From: Burkholderia ambifaria
GTDB taxonomy: Bacteria > Pseudomonadota > Gammaproteobacteria > Burkholderiales > Burkholderiaceae
Assembly (NCBI RefSeq): GCF_001443045.1
Contig: NZ_LKPJ01000044.1
Span: 9,255 to 46,365, forward strand
Length of the DNA: 37,111 nt
Direction: 5' to 3'
Made by a program: the position numbers and the translations under genes. Under the pieces are notes generated by a model. The model made no database searches. It was given only the letters and a program-made list of their open reading frames with translations, and was not told the DNA's origin. The number at the start of each line of letters is the position of its first letter. The first letter of the stretch is position 1. Shown piece by piece: positions 8,063-16,349 of the stretch.

Positions 8063-9927
8063 ACGGCTACATCAACCATTTCCGCCCGATCTACGAGCTC
8101 AGGGCCGCGCTCGCATGGCTGCTTGCGATCGTCGTGTTGCCGCTGTCTGGGATGCCGCATGCGTGGGCATTCGCGCTGATCGCCCTGGTGGCGTTGGGGA
8201 TTCGGTCGGGGCAGGTCTGGCGCGCGCTGAAATTCCGCATGGCCATCTCGACGAAATGGCTGACGACGCTCGCCGTGCCCAAGCTGCTCGCGATCCAGTC
8301 GCGCATGAAAGCGGAAGCGAATGCGATGTTTCTCGGCACGGGCTTTGAGTGGACACAGAAGCACTGCCAGATTGCGCATGACATTCTTCGGATGCCGTCG
8401 ACGGATATCCCGGGCCTTCCGAAGTGGCTGCCGAAGACCAAAACAGGACGTCAGTTCGAGGAGATGATCGAGCGGCTCTTTGCCCCGAAGGACAGTATCA
8501 GGGACCGCATGCCGCAAGGGGTCTCGTGGATCCACGGGCTCGAGCCGGCGAAGGGCTACGTGCCATTCCACTACAAGGCGATGGGCGGCCACACCGCGGT
8601 GGGCGGCACGACCGGTGCCGGGAAGACGCGTACCTATGAGTGCATTTCGACTCAGGTGATCCATCTCGGCGATGTGCTGCTCGACTTCGATCCGAAAAAC
8701 GACAAGGAATGGAAGCTCCGGGTGGAGCGGGAGTGCAAGCGGGCGGGCCGGAAGTTCCTGTACTTCAATCAGGCAAAGCCGTCGGAGTCGATTCGCCTGG
8801 AGCCGCTCGATAGTTGGTCGCAACCTTCGGAGATCCCGAGCCGGATCGCGCAGCTGATGGAGGAGGGGCCGTTCCGCGACTTTGCGTACCTGTTCATCAG
8901 CCGCTCGGTAAACGGCGAGCTGTACATCGGCGACAAGCCGAACCTGCGGTCGATTCTCAAGTATGCCCAGTCGGGCATCGCGACGCTGCTGGAGAAGGCG
9001 CTGAAGCGCTTCTTCCTCGAACAGGGCCTGACGGATTGGGAAACGCAGGTAGCAGCCGACACGGTGAAGATGGCCAACAAGCCCGGCGTCTCCAAAGTGG
9101 ACGGCATGGTCGCGCTGTACCAGGCACGGTTCGCGGCACTCGACCGCGGCCACGAGGCGATCGATGGCCTGATCTCGACGCACACGCACGACCGCGAACA
9201 TTACATGCGGATCATCGCGTCGGCGCTCCCGCTGCTGCAGATGCTCGCGACCGGCGAAACCGGCCTGATGCTGGCGCCGAAGGTCGACGACTTCGAGGAC
9301 GAGCGCGAAATCTGGACCATTGAGAAGATCATTCGCCAGAAGGCGGTGCTTCACGTTGGGGCCGACTCGCTGTCGAACAGCATCGTGGCGAAGGCGATCA
9401 TGTCGATGCTGCTCGCCGACGTGTCCGCGGTGTGCGGTTCGATCTACAACTTCTACGAGACCCCGCCTGAAGTCGTTTTGATCATCGACGAGGTCGCGGA
9501 GGCGATCAACGAACAGGTGATCCAGATCCTGAACAAGGGGCGTGGCGCAGGCTTCAAGGCGTTCGTGGCATTCCAGACGCGCTCGGACATCGAGGCGAAG
9601 CTCGGAAATGCCGCAAAAATGCTGCAGGTTTTGGGCAATTTGAACAACCAGATCATCTTACGCTTAGAGGACACCGACACGGCGGACTGGTTCTCCGACA
9701 AGGTCGGGGAGACGGCGATCCGCAACCTGGTGATGTCGAGTTCGACCAGCACGGGTAGCGAGTCGCACGTTGGTGAATTTACGGGATCGGTGTCTCGCTC
9801 GCTCCAACTGGAGAAAGTACCGCTGATTCCATCCCGCCTGATACAGAGCCTTCCGAACCTGCAGTACTTCATGCGGATTTCGGGCGGCGCGGTGTATCAG
9901 GGACGCATTCCAATCCTAAATGGCTGA
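8059..9927 (+). CDS. traD: TraD/TraG-type coupling protein (VirD4-like ATPase)
   Basis: Coupling proteins dock the relaxosome to the secretion channel and pump DNA. This 622-residue protein starts with two hydrophobic segments (residues about 14-50). A RecA-like motor follows, with Walker A GGTTGAGKTRT near residue 183, Walker B EVVLIIDEVAEA near 470, and a downstream FKAFVAFQTRSD motif. The layout resembles TraD of MobH-type elements more than IncP TraG, which fits the TraI_2-like gene immediately upstream. The next gene starts within its last codons. Confidence 0.88.
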   Translation: MNGYINHFRPIYELRAALAWLLAIVVLPLSGMPHAWAFALIALVALGIRSGQVWRALKFRMAISTKWLTTLAVPKLLAIQSRMKAEANAMFLGTGFEWTQKHCQIAHDILRMPSTDIPGLPKWLPKTKTGRQFEEMIERLFAPKDSIRDRMPQGVSWIHGLEPAKGYVPFHYKAMGGHTAVGGTTGAGKTRTYECISTQVIHLGDVLLDFDPKNDKEWKLRVERECKRAGRKFLYFNQAKPSESIRLEPLDSWSQPSEIPSRIAQLMEEGPFRDFAYLFISRSVNGELYIGDKPNLRSILKYAQSGIATLLEKALKRFFLEQGLTDWETQVAADTVKMANKPGVSKVDGMVALYQARFAALDRGHEAIDGLISTHTHDREHYMRIIASALPLLQMLATGETGLMLAPKVDDFEDEREIWTIEKIIRQKAVLHVGADSLSNSIVAKAIMSMLLADVSAVCGSIYNFYETPPEVVLIIDEVAEAINEQVIQILNKGRGAGFKAFVAFQTRSDIEAKLGNAAKMLQVLGNLNNQIILRLEDTDTADWFSDKVGETAIRNLVMSSSTSTGSESHVGEFTGSVSRSLQLEKVPLIPSRLIQSLPNLQYFMRISGGAVYQGRIPILNG

Positions 9928-10456
9928 AAACCAAAGCATGTCTGTCGTCTTCAAAAAAATCATCCGCGACCATAAGCTTTCGGCCCGCCTGATCCCGGTG
10001 TTCACGCTGGCGCCGGAACTGGAGCTCGCGTGCACGTGCGTGGCCGACTTCATCGGTGAGAAATTCATCGGCAAGTCAGGCCCGCTCGTCAAGGAGATGC
10101 TCACGGAGGGACTCGAAGGGGTCAGGCGCGTACGAAAAACCGGCGATCCGCATGTTGCGTTCATGCAGGGGCTGTTCGCGTCGGCGCACCTGCTCTATGC
10201 CCGACGCTACGTTGCCCGTGACGGCGAGCGCTGCCATGTATGGTCACCGATGTTCGAGCCGGTCACGGTGTTCGAGGCGCGTCATGCACATCTGCCGACC
10301 GAGGTGGTCGACGAACGCTGCCCGGAGAACATCAGCCAGCGCTCCGCCGCATTCCAGCTCGCCGCGCGTGCGCTGACGGGCGAGAACTTCCGACTCTACT
10401 TCGAGGGATACGATGTCGCTCACGCGTTTTCTGATTCGGACGCTGGCCAGGGTTGA
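9920..10456 (+). CDS. Unknown protein in the transfer operon
   Basis: This 178-residue soluble protein has no family I can name. It is rich in helices (LELACTCVADFIGEKFIGKSG) and in His, Cys and aromatic residues in its second half. No signal peptide or membrane segment is visible. It overlaps the traD stop by 8 bp and the next gene by 44 bp, so it is co-translated with the coupling protein and probably serves transfer. An ATG at 9938 is an alternative start. Confidence 0.65.
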   Translation: MAENQSMSVVFKKIIRDHKLSARLIPVFTLAPELELACTCVADFIGEKFIGKSGPLVKEMLTEGLEGVRRVRKTGDPHVAFMQGLFASAHLLYARRYVARDGERCHVWSPMFEPVTVFEARHAHLPTEVVDERCPENISQRSAAFQLAARALTGENFRLYFEGYDVAHAFSDSDAGQG

Positions 10457-10697
10457 CGACGATGTTGCGCGCCGAGTGATATCGACCGCGTCCGCCCAAG
10501 ATGATGCGAACGCGCCGGTACCGGCCGAGTTCGCGCGTGGGCGCAACGCTATGGCCTACGCGCTCGCGATGTTCATCGGTCGCCGCCCACTTCACTTCTA
10601 CGTGGGGCTGTTTGGTCTCGTCGCGTTTCCGAGCTACCTGGCCTGTCGGGCGATTGCATCCCTGCTGACGCTGATGGGAGGCAGCCATGGCGGATAG
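10413..10697 (+). CDS. Small unknown membrane protein
   Basis: This 94-residue protein has a polar N-terminal half and one strong hydrophobic segment at about residues 62-88 (FYVGLFGLVAFPSYLACRAIA). GAGGG lies 6 bp before the ATG at 10413. The long overlap with the preceding gene is unusual, but the ribosome-binding site and the membrane segment support it. Its position before a DUF4400 gene suggests a transfer-related inner-membrane role. No family is recognised. Confidence 0.6.
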   Translation: MSLTRFLIRTLARVDDDVARRVISTASAQDDANAPVPAEFARGRNAMAYALAMFIGRRPLHFYVGLFGLVAFPSYLACRAIASLLTLMGGSHGG

Positions 10698-11292
10698 TCG
10701 GTTTGTCCGGCATGTGAAGGTCTGGTTCTTCTTCGTGCCACTGGTGGCCGTCGCGATCATGCCGGTCGTGCCGAATCGATCGTTATTCGAAATCCCGGAA
10801 GCGGAAACTCGCTCGGTGGTGGCGACGATCGGCGAGGATCGGGCGGATCGGGCTGTGGCGACCACGAACCGGTTGTTCAGGCGGTATTTCGTGGACACTG
10901 GGGTGGTGGCGGCATCGCTCGAAACGACGCGAGGCTCGGACGCAGATGATGGCGGGATGACCAATCTGGCCAGCACGTGGGTTCACAACTTCTGGCGGCT
11001 GGTTTATCGCGTGGTGTACCGGCTCACGATCATGAAGCTTTGGCTATTCGGTACGCTGGCCTTCTGTGTTGCCATGTTCGTCGACGGGACAGTGCGTCGG
11101 AAGATTCGGGCTGCTGCTGCGGGCTATGTGAGCCCGGTTTCGTTCCACCTGGCCGGTCACGGCCTTCTGCTGGTGTTCGGCGTTGCGTTCACGGTGTTGA
11201 TCGCGCCGATCCCGTTGCTGGCGCCTTACTGGATCGCGATCGCCGGTTGCCTCGGTGTGCTGCTCTGGAAGGCGGCGTCGTCCTACCAGTAA
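10687..11292 (+). CDS. DUF4400-like membrane protein of conjugative elements
   Basis: This 201-residue protein resembles the DUF4400 family (ICE membrane protein, PFL_4697 type), usually found next to traD in MobH-type elements. It has an N-terminal helix (WFFFVPLVAVAIMPVV), a soluble loop of about 90 residues, a central helix near 115-130, and two C-terminal helices (LLLVFGVAFTVLIAPIPLLA and a last one ending in LLWKA). A GGGAGG precedes the ATG. The function of the family is unknown beyond its association with transfer. Its location downstream of traD supports the call. Confidence 0.65.
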   Translation: MADSRFVRHVKVWFFFVPLVAVAIMPVVPNRSLFEIPEAETRSVVATIGEDRADRAVATTNRLFRRYFVDTGVVAASLETTRGSDADDGGMTNLASTWVHNFWRLVYRVVYRLTIMKLWLFGTLAFCVAMFVDGTVRRKIRAAAAGYVSPVSFHLAGHGLLLVFGVAFTVLIAPIPLLAPYWIAIAGCLGVLLWKAASSYQ

Positions 11293-11316
11293 CGTCGTTC
11301 CTCGAAAAGGAGAACC

Positions 11317-11754
11317 ATGCGAATCATCATTCATTCGACGTCGAGAGGCACGTTACTCGACTACAACGGCTTCTTCGGTTGGGCATTCTTTTCTCATGAT
11401 TTGGGCGATGTCTTGGCCCATGTGAAGGCCAAGCAAACTGCTCGGACGTTCGTCGACGAGCCGGATGCGCGCGCGTTCATCGACCGAATTGACGGCGTCT
11501 CGAACGCCGATTCCGAAGAATTGTTTCCGACCGATCTCTCATTTGTTCAGGTCGATACCGACGTTGAGTACGCGCCGGTCGACGTGTGTGTTGCCGCCGG
11601 CGTCCCGTCGTGGACGGCTCCGGAGGTGAAGCCAGTTGCACCGTTTCGAATCGTTGCTCACACGGCCGACGTGGGCCACACGTTGGTGATTGGCTCCGTT
11701 CGTGCGGGTAAGACAGTTTTCCGCCCACACGCGCGGGCGGCCACGACGAAATAG
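11317..11754 (+). CDS. Small unknown protein ending in a TrbE-like P-loop fragment
   Basis: Residues 1 to about 105 are a soluble sequence I do not recognise. From about residue 108 the product reads APFRIVAHTADVGHTLVIG followed by SVRAGKTVF, closely following the strand-turn-Walker A segment typical of IncP-like TrbE/VirB4 ATPases. It then stops after about 15 unrelated residues. The trbE in this operon has a different sequence there, so this is not a local duplication. AAGGAG lies just upstream of the ATG. It may be a decayed fusion left by recombination between transfer operons, or a small protein that acquired a nucleotide-binding loop. A terminator follows within 40 bp. Confidence 0.6.
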   Translation: MRIIIHSTSRGTLLDYNGFFGWAFFSHDLGDVLAHVKAKQTARTFVDEPDARAFIDRIDGVSNADSEELFPTDLSFVQVDTDVEYAPVDVCVAAGVPSWTAPEVKPVAPFRIVAHTADVGHTLVIGSVRAGKTVFRPHARAATTK

Positions 11755-11760
11755 GACAGA

Positions 11761-11810
11761 AAGCGATACGAATTTGTGGAGCTTTCCGCCAAATGCCCCT
11801 CAACCGGTTG
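11761..11810 (+). repeat. Second copy of the 50-bp repeat bracketing the transfer operon
   Basis: Ungapped partner of 451-500, about 76% identical by eye. It includes GAAAGC...GCTTTC arms and the identical core CCCCTCAACCGGTTGA. Its right end forms the terminator palindrome. Confidence 0.55.
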
Positions 11811-11822
11811 AGGGGCATTTTC
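11791..11822 (+). terminator. Perfect 30-bp palindrome, likely terminator of the transfer operon
   Basis: 11791-11820 is a perfect inverted repeat: AAATGCCCCTCAACC and its exact complement, with no separate loop. In RNA it would form a strong GC-rich stem flanked by A and U runs, consistent with an intrinsic terminator that could work in both directions. Confidence 0.75.
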
Positions 11823-11973
11823 GTTTGGTCCTTTGTATGGCTCGAGTTGCCTTCGCGTCGACCTCGGGCAAAAGCGTGCAGAAATCGTCCATGTTTCGGG
11901 GCGATTCCGGGCCGCCACCTCGCAAGAATAGACGCATGCCGCGCGTGCGGTTACTCACCCCATCCAAAGGACC

Positions 11974-12873
11974 ATGATGACCACCATTGACAACGAGACG
12001 CACGTCCTCGATGACGAGGCACGAGAGAAGACGGCAGAGCATCCGACGACCGGGCCGGTCCTGACTGCGGCCGCCGGCGGAGCCGAGGACGCCGCCATCG
12101 ACCCGGCGACGCGGCCGACGACGGACGGCTCCGACGATGCCGAGCTCGAGAACGAGCTGGCGCGAATGGAGGAGGATGCGTCCACGCTGCAGAAGGAAGG
12201 CATGATCAGTGCCGCCGAGGCCGACGAGAAGCGCGAGCAGGTCGCGCGTACGCGCAAGCTGTTCCGCGAGCTGCCGCCGGCCGAGCGGGTCCGCATCATT
12301 CAGCGCCGCCGCGAAATCGGCCGCGAGCTGATGAACAAGCAACTGTCCGGCGCGGCGGTCGTGTCGACTGATGTTCGACTGAAGCACACTCGGCTCAAGC
12401 CGCTGTTTGAGCAATGGTGGCCGTATCTGAACCGGATGAGCATCAACATGCAGCGGTTTGGCCGGGCGACGTTCGGCACCGACGATCAGGAGACGGTGAC
12501 GACCTTTTTTGATAAGCAGCTGAACGACCTCGAAGCGTACGTCAATGAGCAGCTTGAAGTGGCGCACGGCTTTCGGGAGCGAACCGAGACCGAGATGCGC
12601 GAGCGCGGCGACATCGTGTTCTCGCCGACGGTGACGAAACCGTCCCTGGACATCACGGTCGAGGCGTATTCGCGTTTCTCGATGCGGTTGCTATCCGTGA
12701 TGCTGAAGTACGATCAGGTGATGGACCACTTCGACTTTCTGGTCTGGAACGGCGTGCGTGATCAGTCGGACGCCGACGAGGAAACGTCGCGCTTCCTGCG
12801 CAAGTTCCATCCGATCGGCGTGCGGGGCTACATGACGCACCTGCGTCTGATGACGACCGTCCGCGGTCGATAA
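11974..12873 (+). CDS. Unknown element protein, possibly AcaB/PFL_4669-like
   Basis: The product has 299 residues. The first 90 are acidic and Ala/Thr-rich and probably disordered. A basic helix follows (RVRIIQRRREIGRELM), then a mixed alpha/beta part ending in SMRLLSVMLKYDQVMDHFDFL. The R-x4-LL-x4-YD pattern recalls the ICE protein family that includes the AcaB activator (DUF1845/PFL_4669). A similar pattern occurs in the minus-strand gene at 16350-16967. No membrane segment is seen. AAAGGA precedes tandem ATGs. It lies 150 bp after the operon terminator and 9 bp before a helicase gene, so it belongs to a new transcription unit. Confidence 0.55.
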   Translation: MMTTIDNETHVLDDEAREKTAEHPTTGPVLTAAAGGAEDAAIDPATRPTTDGSDDAELENELARMEEDASTLQKEGMISAAEADEKREQVARTRKLFRELPPAERVRIIQRRREIGRELMNKQLSGAAVVSTDVRLKHTRLKPLFEQWWPYLNRMSINMQRFGRATFGTDDQETVTTFFDKQLNDLEAYVNEQLEVAHGFRERTETEMRERGDIVFSPTVTKPSLDITVEAYSRFSMRLLSVMLKYDQVMDHFDFLVWNGVRDQSDADEETSRFLRKFHPIGVRGYMTHLRLMTTVRGR

Positions 12874-12882
12874 GGGGGCGCG

Positions 12883-14598
12883 GTGAGTGCCATGCTCGAC
12901 GAGCTGAACCCCCAACAGCGCGAGGTGGCACTCCTGCGCCGCCACTGCGTCGCGATCGCGTGTCCTGGCGCAGGGAAAACCAAGACGATCGCGACCAAGG
13001 CCGCGCGCCTCCTGGAGGATCCGGCCGCGGTGGTAGGTGCGGTGACGTTCAGTAAGGACGCGGCCCTCGAGCTGCGCGAGCGGATCCTGGCGATCGCCGT
13101 GCCGGACGCGAAGCGGCGGCTAATCGCCGGGACGTTCCACTCGTTGGCGTTCAAGCAGATCGGTCGGCCCGGCCGTGCACGCCACGATATTGCGTCCGAC
13201 GGCGACCGGTTCGGGATGCTGGGTCGCGTGATCGCGGAGCTTGGCTTCGAGTGGAAAGTCGAGGAAGCGGTGCCGATCATCGAGCGCATCAAGACGAACT
13301 TCGGTCGGGCTGAATCCGGATCGGCTGAAGCAAGGCTCTATGCTGCCTATCAGGAGGCGCTCGAGCGCAACGGCAAGATCGATTTCCAGGACATGCTGCG
13401 GCTGGCCGTGGCCGGCATGGAAAGTGGCGATATCCGTCCATATCGCTTCACGGATCTGCTCGTCGACGAGTTTCAGGACACGGATCCGCTTCAATATCGG
13501 TGGGTCGAGCTTCACGCGCGCGCCGGCGCGCAGGTCACCGTGGTCGGTGATGACGACCAGAGCATCTACGGTTTCCGCTCGGCCTTGGGCGTCCGAGGCA
13601 TGGAGAGCTTCTCCGGGACGTTCGACGCGCAGAAGATCGTACTCGGCAGCAATTACCGTTGCCGCTCGGAGATTCTGGCGGCGGCCGACCGCGTCATCCG
13701 CAATAACGTCGACCGGATTCCGAAGGTGTTGCACGCCGACCGCGGCGGCGGCGGCGCAGTGTCGTCGCAGCGCTTCGAGGACGAATACGGAGACGCCATT
13801 GCTGCAGTCGATGCGCTGCAGGCGCAACTGGCAGTAGGCCGGACGTGTGCGATCCTCGCGCGCACCAACCGCAACCTCGATCCGATCGAATCGGTCTGCC
13901 GGTCGCACGGCGTGCCGTACTACCGCGCGTCCGGCGGTTCTGTGCTCAACCGGCCGCAGGCTGCACTGATGTGCAATCTTCTCCAGATCGTCGAAGGTCG
14001 CAAGCAGAACGGTGTCGACGCGGTGCTCGGATACATGGGGATCAGTTCGCATGATCTACGCGCACTCCATCGGGACATGGGCGCCGAGTTCGTTCAGCGC
14101 CAGAAACAGGATCTGGTTGCGCTCGGCCTGACCGAGGACACGGCGACCGCGTATCGAGCGTTCATGAAGCGTCTGGCCGAATGGCAGTCGCTCTGCGAGC
14201 GGGCATTCCACTCGCTTGCGCTCGAAGGGGTGTTCGAATGGATGATCGGGTACGTGAAAGGGGATGCGGCCATCCGCGCGCTCCAGTGCACCTACGACGT
14301 GATCAGCCGCCTGAACGGCCCGTTTACCAATCGCATCGAGTTTTTGCAGCGGGACAACAACAAGCCCGGCGACGGTGTGTTGGTGCTCACGACGATGCAC
14401 GGCTCCAAGGGGCTGGAGTGGGATCACGTATGGATCAGTCGCGCGGAGGAGGGCGTCGTGCCGGACGACAAGAGTCCGGAATCCGAGGAGCGCCGGCTTT
14501 TCTATGTGGCGATGACGCGCGCGCGGGAGAATCTTGTCATCACCTCGATCCAGAAGAACGCCGTTTCGCGGTTCGTGATCGAGTCCGGAATCGAATAA
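12883..14598 (+). CDS. UvrD/Rep-family ATP-dependent DNA helicase
   Basis: A superfamily 1A 3'-5' helicase of 571 residues, shorter than UvrD or Rep (about 670-720). Motifs visible in order: LNPQQREV (Q motif), CPGAGKT (I, about residue 27), LLVDEFQDTDPLQY (II, about 193), GDDDQSIYGFR (III, about 222), YRCRSEIL (IV region), TTMHGSKGLEWDHVW (V, about 503) and EERRLFYVAMTRA (VI, about 534). All key residues are present, so it should be active in replication restart, repair or element processing. The GTG at 12883 has an AAGGGGG ribosome-binding site; an ATG at 12892 is the alternative. It is probably co-transcribed with the preceding gene. Confidence 0.9.
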   Translation: MSAMLDELNPQQREVALLRRHCVAIACPGAGKTKTIATKAARLLEDPAAVVGAVTFSKDAALELRERILAIAVPDAKRRLIAGTFHSLAFKQIGRPGRARHDIASDGDRFGMLGRVIAELGFEWKVEEAVPIIERIKTNFGRAESGSAEARLYAAYQEALERNGKIDFQDMLRLAVAGMESGDIRPYRFTDLLVDEFQDTDPLQYRWVELHARAGAQVTVVGDDDQSIYGFRSALGVRGMESFSGTFDAQKIVLGSNYRCRSEILAAADRVIRNNVDRIPKVLHADRGGGGAVSSQRFEDEYGDAIAAVDALQAQLAVGRTCAILARTNRNLDPIESVCRSHGVPYYRASGGSVLNRPQAALMCNLLQIVEGRKQNGVDAVLGYMGISSHDLRALHRDMGAEFVQRQKQDLVALGLTEDTATAYRAFMKRLAEWQSLCERAFHSLALEGVFEWMIGYVKGDAAIRALQCTYDVISRLNGPFTNRIEFLQRDNNKPGDGVLVLTTMHGSKGLEWDHVWISRAEEGVVPDDKSPESEERRLFYVAMTRARENLVITSIQKNAVSRFVIESGIE

Positions 14599-14622
14599 AA
14601 ATCGGCCACGCGAGGTGGCCGA
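14593..14622 (-). terminator. Terminator for the minus-strand bactofilin operon
   Basis: TCGGCCAC and GTGGCCGA form an 8-bp stem around GCGAG. Read on the minus strand, the stem is followed by TTTTTATTC, the pattern of an intrinsic terminator for the gene ending at 14644. On the plus strand no T run follows. Confidence 0.65.
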
Positions 14623-14643
14623 CCTGCGGAGAAATTCGAAGCC

Positions 14644-15000
14644 TTATGGCGCCGTGTTTACGTCTTCTGCTTCGGCTTTTTCGTGGCACAGTTCCCACAC
14701 TTCGACAGCTAAACATCCGATGAACAGCGGGACCGTGGTCATCAGGAGGTAGGTGATGAGCGCGATAGGAGCCTGGAGAAGCCAGATGTCGGCTACGCCT
14801 TCGTTGCGCCAGGCGAGCACGTAAGCAACGAAATGGACAGTGTTCCCAATCGCCTCGGTAGTGATATTGCCGGGGGATCCCCATAACCGTGCTAGACCGC
14901 TGACAGCAAGGGCCGCCGAAGCAGCCAGCGACGAGATGATGACTGCCATAGGTACCGCCCGCTGGACAATCGCGCCGAGGAGTTTACGCACGTTCTTCAT
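14644..15000 (-). CDS. Small unknown membrane protein, last gene of the bactofilin operon
   Basis: This 118-residue protein has a basic N-terminus and three likely membrane segments: residues about 13-37 (VPMAVIISSLAASAALAVSG), about 52-64, and about 75-98 (APIALITYLLMTTVPLFIG). The tail is acidic. Its ATG overlaps the bactofilin stop in an ATGA junction, so translation is coupled. The role is unknown. Co-occurrence with a bactofilin suggests a membrane partner for the filament. Confidence 0.6.
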   Translation of the reverse strand: MKNVRKLLGAIVQRAVPMAVIISSLAASAALAVSGLARLWGSPGNITTEAIGNTVHFVAYVLAWRNEGVADIWLLQAPIALITYLLMTTVPLFIGCLAVEVWELCHEKAEAEDVNTAP

Positions 15001-15404
15001 GACGCGGTGAGTGCCGTGGTATTGGCGTTGTCGGTGAGTGGTGCGCCGGCCGTCGGCGCTTCAATGGTCAGTTCGCGCGGGACGCGTTTGAGCTGACCAT
15101 TGAGCGCGGCTTGTGGCCCAAGCCGGATCGTGCCGCAGTAATAGACGTTGCCCTTCACCACGCCGTTGATCTCGAGCATGTCACGGGCATGCACATCGCC
15201 TTCCACGACGCCGTCGATGCGTACGATCTCGCCTTGCACCTTGCCCTTGATCATTCCGCCTTGCCCGATATGCAGCAGGCCGGCCGTCGAGATGATGCTG
15301 CCGCTCACGAGTGCGAACGCGCTCATCCCGTGGTCGAGGATCAGATCGCCCTGGACGACCAGACCGGTGGCCAGCAGCGTCACGTTGATGGTTTTGGGTT
15401 TCAT
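14997..15404 (-). CDS. Bactofilin (polymer-forming cytoskeletal protein)
   Basis: Bactofilins form membrane-associated beta-helical filaments that scaffold localised cell-envelope processes. The 135-residue product has a short N-terminus and then regularly spaced beta-helix turns with Gly/Val/Ile repeats (VVQGDLILD, GMIKGKVQGE, IDGVVEGDVHA, EINGVVKGNVYYCG, IRLGPQAALNGQL), the classic DUF583 pattern. A short Thr/Ala-rich tail follows. The ATG at 15404 has a GAGG ribosome-binding site on the minus strand. The frame stays open upstream only because it overlaps the previous gene. It lies between a bitopic membrane protein and a small polytopic one. Confidence 0.85.
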   Translation of the reverse strand: MKPKTINVTLLATGLVVQGDLILDHGMSAFALVSGSIISTAGLLHIGQGGMIKGKVQGEIVRIDGVVEGDVHARDMLEINGVVKGNVYYCGTIRLGPQAALNGQLKRVPRELTIEAPTAGAPLTDNANTTALTAS

Positions 15405-15414
15405 GGTGGCCTCG

Positions 15415-16173
15415 TTAGAAGAGTTGGACGTCGCCGGACTTGCCTGCTGCCGGCGCTTTGGCGGCAGGCGCCGGCGTGGGCGCAGGCGCGGCGGGTTCGG
15501 TATTTTCTGCCGGTGCGGCGTGCGACCGCGCGGTGGCGCGGTGGATATGCCGGGGAGCGGCCTTCGGTGGTGCAGCAGGTGGGGCAGCCGGTGGCGGTGC
15601 CGGTTCGGTCGTTGCGGCAGCGACGGTCGATGCGGCGGTCTGCGCGACCGGTGCGGTCCGTGGGGCACGGATCGGTGCTGCTGCGGCCTTGTCCAAGTCG
15701 CTCGGCGCGGCCTGCTCTCGCGGCGATGAATCGGTGGGTGGCGGATCGTGACGGGCGGTCAACGAGCGCGGATCGACGCTTGCCAGCGCTCCCGTTTGCG
15801 CGCTGGCCGAACCGGCGAAGTCGGCCGCCGTCAGGGGGCGGGCGCCGGTGACAGCGGAAGCGGCGGCCGACGCAGGGCGGGGAGCTGGCGTGGTGGCGTC
15901 GTGCGTCGCCTCGGCGTGCGATGGTACGCGCAGTACCCGCCACAGCTTGGCGGCACTCACACCGCCGCCCGCAGCGAGCGCGGCGACTGCCACGGCAATG
16001 GCCACGGGCCGGACCAGACGCTTGAACCGGCCGAGGCGGGGCAGTGCGATCCGACGGCGATTTCCTTCGGGAGCCGGGAGTGCCGGCATGGCTTGGACGT
16101 GGCCGTTGATGTCGATCACGACCGGTTGGGCTGCGTACTGGGCGTGCAGCGCCTGAATTTCTCGGATGTCCAT
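15415..16173 (-). CDS. Bitopic Ala/Pro-rich membrane protein in the bactofilin operon
   Basis: The 252-residue product has a cytoplasmic N-terminus of about 55 residues with a basic patch (RRRIALPRLGRFKRLVRP). A single membrane helix follows at about 56-76 (VAIAVAVAALAAGGG), then a long low-complexity Ala/Pro/Thr tail to the C-terminus, ending GDVQLF. The tail lacks recognisable domains and is likely extended in the periplasm. GGAG lies 5 bp before the ATG at 16173, which fixes the start. The bactofilin begins 10 bp after its stop. I infer a filament-linked membrane anchor; no family name is offered. Confidence 0.7.
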   Translation of the reverse strand: MDIREIQALHAQYAAQPVVIDINGHVQAMPALPAPEGNRRRIALPRLGRFKRLVRPVAIAVAVAALAAGGGVSAAKLWRVLRVPSHAEATHDATTPAPRPASAAASAVTGARPLTAADFAGSASAQTGALASVDPRSLTARHDPPPTDSSPREQAAPSDLDKAAAAPIRAPRTAPVAQTAASTVAAATTEPAPPPAAPPAAPPKAAPRHIHRATARSHAAPAENTEPAAPAPTPAPAAKAPAAGKSGDVQLF

Positions 16174-16349
16174 AGTTCTCCGCGTGTGAAGGCGTCTCGG
16201 TTGCGGACGCATATACGAGATTGCGAGATTGCTCACGCGTGCGCGGTCGGTCGACGAGCGAGCGCTTGCCCGTGCATCGCACTCGGGCACATAGTCTTTG
16301 CCAGCGTAGCCATTCCGGCAGCGTGTCAAGTTCATCGGGCGATGAACGT

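Noticed and set aside
8044..9354. 436-codon minus-strand frame opposite traD
   Set aside because: It is fully antisense to traD, its composition is typical of a shadow, and no ribosome-binding site or motif is seen.
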